From Epichloe hybrida (Eukaryota; Ascomycota; Sordariomycetes; Hypocreales; Clavicipitaceae): DNA of 64,000 nt. Under the pieces are notes generated by a model. The model was not told the origin of the DNA. It saw only the letters and a program-made list of their open reading frames with translations, and did not search any database. The DNA lies in assembly GCA_019022495.1 (NCBI GenBank), contig JAFEKR010000005.1:1736001-1800000 (forward strand), given 5' to 3'. Below are positions 14,050 through 25,380 of this stretch, one piece after another. The position numbers were made by a program, and so were the translations under genes. Within the stretch, counting starts at the first letter, position 1. Each line of letters begins with the position of its first letter.

Positions 14050-16132
14050 CTATCTCCCGGCGAGACCGGCGGCCCTCCTCGTTATCCTCATCTGCCTCAG
14101 CATCCTAGATAGCTGCCTCGCCGTTTCCTCGTCCTTGGCCAACTCATCCACGATAGCCCATATCCTCGCGTCCTCCACCTCGACGGCCTTGCCGAGCAGC
14201 ACCTTGGCCCAGCTTATGTTCTCCTTGACAGAGCGGCCCCGGTCCCCGCTCGCCTGTGTCACTGTCACAGCCTGGTTGGCGAGTCGGAAGGCGAGATCCA
14301 ACTCCCCTGCTTCGGCGCAGGCCGTGATCAGAGCCTCGTACACGTGGGCGCTTCGGACCGGGTCATGGTCCTCGGCGAACTCATCCACGATAGCCCATAT
14401 CCTCGCGTCCTCCACCTCGACGGCCTTGCCGAGCAGCACCTTGGCCCAGCTTATGTTCTCCTTGACAGAGCGGCCCCGGTCCCCGCTCGCCTGTGTCACT
14501 GTCACAGCCTGGTTGGCGAGTCGGAAGGCGAGATCCAACTCCCCTGCTTCTGATCAGAGCCTCGTACACGTGGGCGCTTCGGACCGGGTCATGGTCCTCG
14601 GCGACGTGGGCCGTGTAGTCTCTGGCCAGAGACCGAATCGTCTCCGCGCTGCTGCTGTTCATGATGAGCGTCTGCATCATGGCCGCGTTGGCCGGCTCGC
14701 CACACAGCACTGGCACGTCTCTGTACAGGGCCATGGCGGCTTCCGCGCCCTGCTCCTCGGCCAGGGCTTCCACCACGACGCCTACCGCCGCGAGCGGCAC
14801 GTGCTGCTCCGAGGAGGCCAAGCCGCGTAGGCCCTGCTCGGCGTCGGGAATGAGCGTCGGGTGCCGTCGTAGGGCTTCGTGCACGGCGCGCGTGTTCCCG
14901 CGGGCGATGCGGATCCCATTCCTCTTCATGATGCAGAGCGTGCGAAGCGCACCAGCCACGTCGCCGTTGGCAGCGAGCGCCTCCACGACGGCTTCGTAGT
15001 GGTACGCCAAGAGTCTTGTTCGCTGGGAAATCTTGTCGAGGGCCTCGGTGGCAAGGGTTGCGTCTCCGTGGCGAGCAGCCGTGGCGAGCACGTTTTCCGC
15101 GATGCCGTCCGAGGGCTGGAAGAGCGACGTTCTCACGACGCTGTTCCAGGCGAACATGGTTCCCGGGTAGTGGAATGCCTGGCTGGCCACGTCGAGCACG
15201 TAGTAAAGGATGCTGGACAGGGCCTTGCCCTCGCTCTCCAGGCTCTTGCGGCGGAACAGCAAGAGGAGCATTTTGTCAATGAAGCCCAGTTTCCCAAAGA
15301 CCATGATGAAGATGTCGTACACCCAGATGTCAATGAGAGCTTTCTTGTCCATCATCTCGGTGAGCCGCAGGTACGCTAGCTCGTACTGCTCGTCGCGGAG
15401 CAGGCCTAGTAGCACACTCTGCTTTGCTCTCGTGTCAATGGTGAACCAGAAATCCTGCATGATGCCGAGGATTTCTTGGCGGAGGGCGTAGTCGGGGTGG
15501 TTGGCCAGCGCGGCCAGCGCGGACTGACACATGTCCGACGTAGGCTTGATGTTCTGCGACGCCATGTCGTCCAGTAGCTTGCGGATGCCCTTGGCCGATC
15601 CTTGCGGGTCGACCATGGCGTCCATGATGCATTCGTAGATGAAGGGGCTTGGGCGTTGGCCTCGCTCCGAGAGCACGTGCCGAACCAGAAGAATTATGCG
15701 GCTGTGGCGGTCGATCTCTTGGCCGTGGAAATGCCATCCCCGGGGTTGCCGCATCGTCAGGAGGGCTGACATGATGTCGTCAAGGGAGGCTCGACGCAAC
15801 GTTTCCTCGGTAGGAGGTGTCGGTGCCAGTAGGTGCTCGTCTCGCGGGACACGATTCTTGGGCGTTGTTGTGTTGCGCGTGAAGCCGCTCCATGTTGATG
15901 ATGTTGCCGTCTGCGATGTCTCCGATGTCTCCGATGTCTCCGATGAAGAACAAGTCGTAATCCATCGTCTCTCGGGCAAATGAAGACACGCGGCGCTCGA
16001 TTGTGCCGCACGCTGAGCTACCTTTCTCGCCAAAGGCCTCGAGCTCTCTACACCCTGACGCAGAACCAGCCTGTCCAAAGCTGGGCACAAGCAGCGCCAG
16101 AGGCCATCGTATGCAATTGGATTACCTCGCAT
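14050..16132 (-). CDS. PPR-type mitochondrial protein, 3' end frameshifted
   Basis: Helical-repeat protein of pentatricopeptide type, probably binding RNA in mitochondria. The N-terminus is Arg-rich and weakly acidic, as in a presequence, and degenerate helix pairs follow (FIYECIMDAMVDPQG, VYDIFIMVFGKLGFID, YHYEAVVEALAANGDV, SAHVYEALI). The frame from 16132 is open for 583 codons to a stop at 14381. Homologous coding sequence continues in another frame to a stop at 14050. The shift comes from an 11-bp deletion (relative to the other copy) in the first of two otherwise identical tandem copies of 237 bp. As written, the gene makes a protein with about 57 out-of-frame residues at its end. It could be a real allele with an altered tail, the start of decay, or a sequence error. 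A SETSETSET repeat lies near residue 65. Confidence 0.72.
14131..14367 (-). repeat. 237-bp tandem duplication, intact 3' copy
   Basis: Unit of exactly 79 codons at the 3' end of the PPR gene. It is identical to the neighbouring copy by eye, apart from the 11-bp gap there and two changes at the outer edge (TTGGCC versus TCGGCG). This copy includes the 11 bases GGCGCAGGCCG (plus strand, near 14313-14323) that the other lacks, and keeps the reading frame through ITACAEAGELDLAF. Confidence 0.93.
14368..14593 (-). repeat. 237-bp tandem duplication, copy with 11-bp loss
   Basis: The 5' copy in gene orientation, 226 bp long. It is missing 11 bp after CCCTGCTTC (near 14550), which shifts the frame after VYEALI and leads to a stop at 14381. 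The rest matches the other copy base for base, so the duplication is young or kept uniform by conversion. Confidence 0.93.
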
Positions 16133-16527
16133 GCTGGCCCATTACTGCGCTCGTCTCGCGGATCCGATGAGATGAATCAGAGGTTGAAAAGCACCCTTAC
16201 CTCCCTCCCTCTGCTTCTCTCTCGACAAGTTGTTGGTTTCAATCTTGTTGTCAAAGCTCAGCCCCCAGCTCTCCCACGTTATTTCTTTCCGACATCCCAT
16301 AAAACGGGGCGATGCACTTGGCGGGGCGCGCAAACCTTCGCACCCGCGCCCGCAACCACCAGTGAGTGGGTCGGTCACCTTGTCTTTGACCTCACCCAAG
16401 TCCCAAGAGCTCCAGAGCCTCGCCATAGATATATACAAAAAAAAAAAAAAAAACCCTCCTCCTCGACGAGACTCCTCGAAAAGACGCAAGACACGTTTGT
16501 CGCCGGTGTGCAGTCAAACCAGCCCCC
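16133..16527. promoter_or_regulatory. shared PPR/LSM4 divergent promoter
   Basis: A 395-bp spacer between two divergent starts. It has a poly-A run (about 16437-16454) and pyrimidine-rich stretches just upstream of the LSM4 ATG. No TATA or other defined element was recognised. Confidence 0.45.
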
Positions 16528-17211
16528 ATGGTTCGTCCTCCCCCCTCCTCCCGCGCAAATCCACGTCCACTTCCAAGAATCATCTGGGGGGAACCGAGCA
16601 ACGAAACGGAACCAAACCAGATATCTCGCAATCAGCTAATCCAACACCAAACAGTTACCCCTCAGCCTTCTGAACGCCGCCCAAGGGCACCCCATGCTCG
16701 TGGAGCTCAAGAATGGCGAAACCCTCAACGGCCATCTCATCCAGTGCGACACATGGATGAACCTCACCTTGCGGGAAGTCGTGCAAACCAGTCCAGTACG
16801 TTGTTTTTCAACTCGGCCATGGACCACCCCGATCAAAGTTGACATCCTTCAGGGAGGCGATAAGTTCGTCCGATCAAAAGAAGCCTACGTCAAAGGAAAC
16901 AACGTACGCCAACCTTTCTACAAAATCACCCCAGTGGATAGCCACCCATTTCCATATCCGCGACCCGTCGTGGACAAAGTAGACGGAAAACTAATACACA
17001 CCCATAGATCAAGTACCTACGCGTCGACAACGACATCATCGACCAAGTCAGCGAATCTCAAAAGGGACAACAAAACTTTAGAGGCGGACGAGGCGGCCAC
17101 GGCCAATCAAGAGGGGATCACCACGGGCATGGCGCCCGCGGAGGTGGTGATAGAGGGAGAGCAGGACGGGGAGGCGGCAGGGGCGGGAGGGGACGAGGAC
17201 GCGGCCAATAA
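16528..17211 (+). CDS. LSM4: Sm-like protein LSm4
   Basis: Subunit of the Lsm1-7 ring (cytoplasmic mRNA decay) and the Lsm2-8 ring (U6 snRNP). Exons: 16528-16530 (ATG only, tentative), 16655-16795, 16853-16903 and 17008-17211, together 132 residues. The Sm1 motif is [18 protein letters not shown] with [12 protein letters not shown]; Sm2 is [12 protein letters not shown]. The tail is a run of Arg-Gly repeats, typical of Lsm4. Junction phases agree and give the continuous reading QTSP-GGDKFVR and KGNN-IKYLRV. Exon 2 begins TTACCCCTCAGCCTTCTG after ACAG, which needs an upstream ATG; the only ATG followed by GT nearby is at 16528 (donor GTTCGT). The internal ATG at 16694 would lose the first Sm1 helix. 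Confidence 0.93.
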
Positions 17212-17860
17212 GCGAATCGGGCACGTAAATGGGACATGAGGAACGGGCGTGGTTGGTCCTGAATACCCCTTGACGGAGGGCGGTCCCCCCATGTGGAAAT
17301 TCGAGGCCCGGCTTTATCAAGTTCTTCCTCCCTTGAATGACACGGATCTGGGGGCAAGTGAGGACGACGGCGTAGATGATGCGAAAGGGCAGGTCAAAGA
17401 ACCACGGCGGATAAACCGGCCCATACCAAATTGCCAACTTCTGACGTGCAGAGTAATGGCAAGCACGGGACGTCAACATCGAAAACAGCACCAGGACCAA
17501 ATGGGTACGGAGGCGGGTGGCGGAGAGGTTTGAAGGGTGTACTTTGAGAGTTCGACAGACAAGGAAAATAAAGACGCAAAGGAAGACCTGAAACACAGCT
17601 GGGCGTGAATAAAGAATCAATCTGGCTCGTTGTACATTAAATTTGCGTTAATTCTAACCTAAGGTGCATCTTTTTGACCCAGCGTTGACGTGTGATCCAT
17701 TCTCCCGATTCGATTGCCCTGAAAAACACCTCTCACTTTTAAAAGGGACAAGATTTAGAAGGGACAAGAATGTTTCAACTCCAACACGCATTTGTTCTTA
17801 TGCGTCTGTCAGAATCATGATACCAGAAACCACAACCGCCCCCGCTCGACCGTTTTTTTT
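17212..17860. other. convergent 3' UTRs of LSM4 and FAS2
   Basis: A 649-bp spacer between convergent stop codons. Short frames on both strands have no recognisable content. It probably holds both 3' UTRs; AATAAAG at about 17567 and 17609 could serve LSM4 polyadenylation. Confidence 0.5.
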
Positions 17861-20800
17861 TTAAAAGTTAGCAACAGCAACAGCAATGGCCTGGTTGTCA
17901 GAGTGAGAAATAGATAGGGCAATGTCCTTGACACCAGCTTTGCTAGCGGCCGAGGCAGCCTCTCTGTGAAGCTGTGGTAATGGTTAGTAAGTAATTTCGA
18001 GCAAACGTGTTCGTTGAGAAACAGGTGACAGAGCATACCTTGACTGTGGGAGCACCCTTGTCGTTCTTGATTATCTCTATGTCCTTCATGGCAGCACCGG
18101 CACCCTTGCTGGCGACGCCCAGAGACTTGAAAACAGCCTCCTTGGCGCTCCAGCGTCCAGCAAAAGAGCTTTGAGGACTGGGGGCGGCCTTGCAGTAGCT
18201 GATCTCATCGGCGGTGAAGTTGCGTTCCAAAAAGGTCTCATTGTCGATGTTCACGGCAGTAATGTCCTCGACATCGACACCCACGTTGCTGTTCTTGTTG
18301 GTGACCTTGTGGGCGAGCGCCTCCATCACTTTTTGGGTCTCAGCAGCGCGGGCTGAGGTAATGGCTTTTTCAGACTGCTTCATAAAATTCTCAGAGTACT
18401 TCAGCTCAGATGACTTCTTGTCCTCCGTCACACGAGCATCGGGGTTGAGCAGGACACTGCTGAGCTGTTCGTCAGTGTATGGCGCCTTGGACTTGGCGAC
18501 GAACAAGCTGTTGTTGATGAGGCCGTTGTGGAAGTAACGGTAGGCCTTCTTCTGACGGGCCTCAACCTTGGAACAGTACTCCTTGTAAGCACGCTCATCA
18601 AGCGTGGCAAACAGGTACTTGGGATGGACACCAACAACCTGCGCACCCTTTTGGCCGAAACCAAACGACGTAACCAAGAAAGCCTTGACGCCATCCGTCT
18701 GAATAGTGCGACTCGGGTAGACAATGAGGTCGAACTGCTCCATGATGGGGTCGACGTTGTCAGCATTGCGGTTGCCAGGAACTAAACCGCTGTCTAGAAC
18801 CTGGAGACAGCCGTTTATCATCCAGGCACCCGCAGCACCCTTTGGGTGACCGGTGAGGTACTTCTGGAAGATACCCATGACTGCATTACCCTTGGATCGG
18901 CCAAGGTGACGCAGCTGCTGGCAAATGACTGAGGACTCATTCTTATCGTTGGCTTTGGTAGATGTACCGTGGAAGGAGGTAACGCCGAGGTCGTCAACGG
19001 TAAGGCCCCATGTAGCCAAGGCACCACGAAGGGGAGCAATGCTGGTGTCGCTCTTCCAGAAGTTGTTGCCCATGCTTCGGAGAAGCTCCTTTTCCTGTCG
19101 ACTAGCCTCCTTCTCAATGTGCATAAAGCGCTCTTGGGCGTACAGTTTCTCATCAAACGACGGGTCTTGGGCCTTCATGGCATCAATCTCATCATGTATG
19201 AACTCAATCTCAGACTCCTGCCACTGCTTGATCTGCTTCTTGCGACGCCCAATCTGTCGGCGACGGTAGTCGATGTCAAGCAGAGGCGAGGGGAATTTGC
19301 CAGCGTGCTCTCGGGCCGTGGCGAGAACACCTTGACCAGGAGCAGGCACAGATCGGCCAATCTTGTCTGACGCGGTGGTAGTAAGGGCCAGGACACCATA
19401 GATTGGCACGCCCATATCCAAGGCCAGCTGTGCAGTCATGATAACCTGAACACCGCAACCCTGAGACTCCACAAATCCGTTTCTGGTGGTGGTGGTGGGA
19501 CGAGACATCTCCTTGGGAGTTCGGCCATGGCTAAACTCATCCACGGTATTGCTGGTGGCCTTCATGTTGGCAAACTCGTAAGAGCCTTCCTCGCCAAAGT
19601 CGTCAAAGCCACCGACGAAGCAGACACGAGCCTTGCCCTCCATGATAGTCTCGTAACCAACATCAACAGACTCGACTGCCGTAGCGCAAGCACCGACAGG
19701 AGTCTTGATGGGACCCGAAGAAGAGATGAGCAACATGTTGACCCAGGCAGCCATGGTGTTGATGAAAGACTCCTGGAGAATGTCGTTCTGCAAAGGCTTG
19801 TCCAAGAAACGATCTCTGTGCATGCCCCGCAAAGCAGCAGAACCACCCACGCCAGAACCGACACAGTTGCCGACTTCGGAAACGTGGACGTACTTGTAGA
19901 ACTCATAAGGATCAGTGATACCCGAGGAAAGGAGTGCCTCGACAGTGGAGACGAGGGAGAAGAGGGTGACGGGGTCGACTTGAGAGATAATATCCTCCGG
20001 GATGCCGTATTGCTTGGCGTTCCAGCCAGTAGGGATCTGGCCGGCAACAAGACGGTCGAAACGGAGGGCCTTGGGGATCCAGAGGGAAGCGCCCTTCTTC
20101 ATGCGGACAATATACTCGCCGCTATCAGGAATCTCGAAAATCTCGACCTTGTCGCCGTGCTCACGCTTGAACTCCTCGGCAGTTTCCTTGGAAGCCTCGA
20201 AAGGTTCCAAATTCTCTTCGATGACAACCTCGTGCAGCAGCTGCTTTTTGTTCGGGTCGTAGCCATTGAATAGCTCAGGTTCAATCAGACGAATACCGGA
20301 ATGCTCCAAGATGAATTTCTCGTACTTCTGTTTGATGTCCTTGTCATCAACAGGGTCGCCAGACTTGGCGTCGACCCAGCCAGAGTAAGGCTTGCCCTTG
20401 ATGGGACCGTTATGGTTGCGAATAAGACCCATGATCCAAGCCATCTCAACGCAGCCCTCGAGCGAAAATTCACCGTAGGCTTCCATCTCCCATCGGGTAC
20501 GCGAGTTACCCCAAGGACCAACTTCAGCAAACCCGGTAACGACGACGACCTTTTCCAAATCGACCATGCCCCTGAGCTTGTCGTTGAGAGGAGCAACATC
20601 TTTTTTCCAGTCAGGAAGGGCAGGAAAGTCAAACTTGATATTGGCGCGGGGAGAAATGGTCTTCTTCTTGTAAAGAACCTCAGAGTCGGCACCATTGACA
20701 ATGGTGTTCTCGATGGCAGTTTCCTTGGAGACAGCTTTGCGGATCTCACTGGTCTCCATGATGTCCTTGCGAAGCTTGGTCATGGCCTCGTTGAGATTGG

Positions 20801-23640
20801 GGATGAACTGTAGACCGCCGTTGAGATCGGCAAAGACGGGCTCGGACTGACAAAGGTCGACAATAGTAGGAGACATCAGTCCGAGCAAGTTGAAGGCCAT
20901 TTCCTGCTGCGAGAAGGTACGAACGCCGAATGCCTCGACGCCTTCGGCGACAATGTTGTTGCCAGACATGAGACCTGTTCCTCGAGTCCAGCCAATGACG
21001 GCACCGCAAACAGTGAGGTAGTTGGCCCAGCTCTCAGAGTACCAGCGGTTGAAGAGGGTCTCCAGGGCGAGTTTTGACTCGGAGTAGAGACCGTCGTTGC
21101 CAAAGGTTCCATGGTTGGGTGAGAGTGGGAGTACCACCTGAGCGGGGCGAGTCTCAAAGCCGCGCTCAGCCTTCTGCGCCTTGACGCAACCCAGAAGGCG
21201 GATGAGGTTGGTGAGCATGATTCTGTGAGCGAGCTCGGAGCGAGAATCGATGCTATCGATCTGGCGACCGTTTTCAGAAATGGCGGCAAAGGGGACGATG
21301 TAGTCGAGATCCCATCCAAGACCGTTCTTGGTGTTGTAGATGTACTCAACGAGGGCCTCGACATCCTGCTTGCTTCCCTGGTTGAAGGGAACGACGACAA
21401 TCTGAGAGCCGCGAGATCCATATCGAGTGTACATCGATTGGTAGTACTCAGTGACCTCACGAGAGAACCGACTAGTGGTTACAACCACCTTGGCACCACC
21501 GCTGATGAGACCCTGGAGAACTTCGGCGCCAATGGATCCAGCCCCGGCGCCGGTCATGAGAACATGCTTGCCGTGGTAAGTTACACCAGCCTTTGCGGAA
21601 TCCTCAAGACAGTTGAGATAGACAGCAGTGAGCTTCTTGCTGTAATCCCAGCCATGTAGGGTCTTGCGCTTCAAATGCAAGAAAGGAATCGTCTCAACCT
21701 TACCCTTATTCTGGCTTGTGCCACGGAGACCAGGCTTTTTGCCTTTGCCGCTGTCTTTGGACAGAATTTGGCTCTCGTTCATGGCAAGTGAGCGGAGGAC
21801 ATCACCATAAAGGCTCTTGATTTCCAGCTGAGACGTCTTCGACATCTTGTGTTGTTGCTTGATGAGTTTGTAGATGCGCTGAAGATCGTTTTGAACCTTG
21901 GTTCGATTGCCGTACTCGGAGATTTTGCCACCCTCGGCCATTTGCTGGACGTAGTGCTCGAGCTTGCGACAACTGGCACGGGGTACTTCCTCGTAATTGA
22001 GATTGCCGCGAGCGTCGACCGTGGTGCGAGGACCAGTAGGAACGGCGACATCCTTGTAATGAGGAGAAACGTCCAAGACGTCCTTGCAGTTCTCGATAAG
22101 CTGTTGCCCAAGCTCCTTGGCGAGCTGGTATGTCTCTCCACGCTCAGTAGGGCAGTTGTCAATGTGGTACTGCATGAAGTCCAGCAACTTGGGGTTGGAG
22201 CGATTCATAATGTGGATGCACTGACTGACAATCTCACGGTCGACAGCCTTGAGACGACCGAAGATGATGTCAAAGTACATGTTGAGAGCATCCTGACGGG
22301 CCCAATTCCACGACGAATCGTAGGTACGAGCCTTGAGAGGGCTGAAAACGGGCTCGATGCCCGCGGCGTAGAAGTCACCGTGCTCGGCAGTCCACAGATC
22401 AAGCTGAGCCTGGAGCACCTTCTCGGACTTTTGAGAGTCGATAGCGGCCTTGTCGCCGGATCGAAGATCCATTTTGAGATAGCGAGCAAATAGTTCGAGC
22501 TGTTGCTTGACCAGAGCGCGCTGATCTTTGGTCAAGGCGTCGATGGCGGCAGGGTCCATCATCATACCACCACCAGAACCGCCAGCGGGACCGGAAGACG
22601 AAGCAGTGGTGAGACTAATGCCAGCGTTGGAAGCATACTTTTGAGTAACATCGTCAAGAAAGGCCTTGGCGTCGGTCTCTGATCCCAGACGCGCTGGGGG
22701 CTCCATGGTGAGGGCCAGCAACAAGGCGCCATCTTGGCGACCGGATCCCAAACCCCATCTTGATTCGAGGTACTTGCGAGCAGCTGTGATGTTGAAGCCA
22801 CCAGGCATCTTGGATGAGATCAATCTCGCTATCAGAGACTGAGACTGCTTGCCAATATTGCCGTCAAAAGTGGCCTGCATGGAGGCACCAAGGTCATCCA
22901 GAGGCGTATCTTCTGGCTTCTCAGGGGTTGAGCCAAATTCCTTTCCGAGGTCGCCCAGAATTTCATTCTGTAGTGTTGATTTGCCTGTTCGGAATGACAA
23001 TTCATCAGAAACTGAAAATGAGTAGACGAGAGTGACGGCTCGGCATCAGGGGAAGGGAGTTGCGGGGAAAGAAAGGAGACAATCAAGAAACTTTGAGCAG
23101 AAGGAGCTTACCGCCGACGAGGTCCTTGATGGCTTTGCTAAGAGGTACCTCAAGAAGGGGCTTCTTGAGCTTTTGGGCAATAAGAGCGCGAACAATATCA
23201 ACAGCCTGAACTGGCTGATCAGGAACCTGTGCAGCAGGTCCAGAGCTGGGAGGGGTGGCAGCGGCGGGAGTAGCAGCCGCGGGCGCTGCGGAAGCGCCTG
23301 CGTCTGCGTTTGTTGTTGCGCCTGAAGCAACAGCAGCGGGCTCTGGCTCTTCCTCGATAATATCCACATCGTAATAGATCTCTTTTGCGTCCTTGTTGTA
23401 GCAGAGAATTTGTCGCTGGACGGACTTGGCGGCATCGTAAGCTTCGTACTTGGAGGCCAAGGTTCTCTTGGCCATGACACCTAGAGTGTCGGCTGGACCG
23501 ACTTCAACAATACGCTCTGCCGTTCTCTCAGCGAGAAATACATCTTGTGTTTCAATCCATCTCACGGGTGAGGCGAATTGGTATGCCAAAAGCTCAACGA
23601 GCAGTGTGTGAGCAAGTTCTTGCTCGACCTCGGGACGCAT
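17861..23640 (-). CDS. FAS2: fatty acid synthase subunit alpha
   Basis: Alpha chain of the cytosolic type I fungal fatty acid synthase (alpha6-beta6), making long-chain acyl-CoA. Exons 23640-23112, 22984-18039 and 17971-17861 give 1861 residues, normal for the family. The N-terminus [14 protein letters not shown] is the standard start. In order: Ala/Pro-rich linker, acyl carrier domain with the phosphopantetheine serine in GGKSTLQNE (Ser 179), ketoreductase ([16 protein letters not shown]), ketoacyl synthase with active-site Cys in [11 protein letters not shown] (near 1276) and His in [11 protein letters not shown] and HPKGAAGAW, and a C-terminal phosphopantetheinyl transferase domain ([19 protein letters not shown]). 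Intron 1 (127 bp) ends one codon before the GKS that bears the modified serine. A second in-frame AG acceptor 27 nt upstream is noted separately. It is divergent from FAS1. Confidence 0.98.
22985..23011 (-). other. possible alternative acceptor segment in FAS2
   Basis: Between a strong pyrimidine-rich acceptor (CTCATTTTCAG, exon from 23011) and the acceptor matching the family reading (CCGAACAG, exon from 22984) lie 27 nt with no stop. Use of the first would insert VSDELSFRT between the two glycines before the phosphopantetheine serine. A CTGAT branch-like motif between the two AGs could direct use of the downstream site. Confidence 0.5.
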
Positions 23641-25110
23641 CGTGACGGTATTCGTGATTGTATGCCTCTTCTTCGGTAGATTCTTGTTTGCGTCTGTGTA
23701 CAAGTTTCGGAAACTTCTGGGGTATCTCAAGAGAGCAGGTCTCTAACGACTGATGTCTTTTCCGAATCCTAATTCGAGAAGTTTTTCGTTTTCGATAGCT
23801 GAACCGGGCCTATGATGCAAATCTGGTTGCCGTGTTCTCGCGATGGGGAGCTTGTTTGGCGGAAGCTCAGACGGGAAAAAGTCGTACAAGGAGAAGAAAA
23901 AGAGTTTATGCAATTAAAATGATAAGTCTTTGTAGGATCGGCGTGGCCAAAGTCTTCCCCACCTAGCGAGGATACTCAGCAGGTTTAGTCAGAGAGGCAG
24001 CTTGGGAGGAAAGGGCCAGGCGTAGATGAGGAGGACTGAAATTGTGAGGTTGAAGGAGGTGATGAGATTGTGGAACGGCCGTTGTTGATGGAATCGGTGG
24101 GACAAACGTAAGAAAGGTTAATTTGATTAAAAGGAGTCCTCCGTAATTTAGCACAGCTGGACCAGCAACCGCGATCAATGCCAAAAGGTTTACGGGTTCC
24201 ACCAGAACGCCGGTTTCCGGTACGTACCGATCCAAGGCCAATTGGCCCGGAGCCAGCCTTTCTGATTGTTGAACCAAGCAACCCCACCAAAAAATTGGTA
24301 GCAGAAGAAAAATTGGGGGACCGCGTGTCTCAAACATCCCCAAAGCAACTCCAGTCAGGCGCTTTCTCAACCACATTTCCACGCTAAGCCCTACACGGTA
24401 AAGTGTTGGTGCAATCTGTCCCCTGCTACTTGGCTCGTTGGCTTACTGGTCTGGTAGCTCTACCCCATCCCGGGCTGGCGAGCGACGCGAGGCATGACAT
24501 GACGGCTTGCTTTATTATCTGTGTCGATGACTGCTGCATCCTCGCTTCACCATGAGACCACGAGAAAACCTTCCCGGCGAGAGACTTGGTAGAGACAGTC
24601 CGTTCAATTCAGGAGCAGATATCGCCACTGTTGTTATTGCTGCTTGCCAAGTTACTGTTCACGCTCCAATGTAAGCAGATGCAATGCAATGCCCTCGTAC
24701 ACAGTCAACAACGGGGACAGATGTACGTCATTGCGTTGATCCACTGAAGCACACAACGTGAGTGACGGGGCCATCATTGCCAACAACTATCATCATCGCG
24801 CCGTCTGCCAGTAAACTTGACTCTTTTGGCGTAGATAGGCGCATATTATGGTCGATTGGCACGATTTCCATTCCCTCCCACATGTTCATTGTGACGCGCT
24901 ATGATCGGCAACGTCAGCCTGCCTTGCCTAAACAGCCTGCTGGGTACGGGTTTCTTGACGCAGCTCGTTGTTGGATTGGACCCTGGACCGGCCTCATGTA
25001 ACCATTGCTAGTACGGAGTATGTAACGGACTAGCGGGTGATGATGCAGCTACCAATTTCGCTGGGGTAAGGGCGTGTCATCTGGAAGTTCTGATACTTCC
25101 GGCCGCCATC

Positions 25111-25380
25111 TACAGTCCACCCCCTGTTTGATTTTACACGAGTACATAACTAGGGGTAGCGGGCCAATAACATATCAAGCCGTGGCCTAGCGTAGCACTA
25201 AGCGAGGTAAGAAGTACCTTATTATAGGTGAGTTTTACGAGGGCTACTAAGTACCTCTTACTAGCGTAAATCACCTATAGCACCCCTAACAGCTCCACGA
25301 ACAGCAGCTACTAAGAGCTGATAGTAGCCACCCCGCGTGGGGCTTGTAGTTGTGTAAAATCAAACAGGGGGTGGACTGTA
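25111..25380. mobile_element. MITE-like element with TA target duplication
   Basis: Both ends read TACAGTCCACCCCC inward, and the inverted repeat is perfect for 29 bp including the flanking TA (25111-25139 and 25352-25380). TA at each edge fits a Tc1/mariner or pogo/Fot1 type TA target site duplication. The 266-bp core has no coding capacity. It contains further inverted repeats, such as ATAGGTGAGTTTTACG against CGTAAATCACCTAT (about 25224-25285), so the element can fold on itself. These traits define a MITE; the transposase family is an inference. No second copy was found in this window. Confidence 0.87.
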
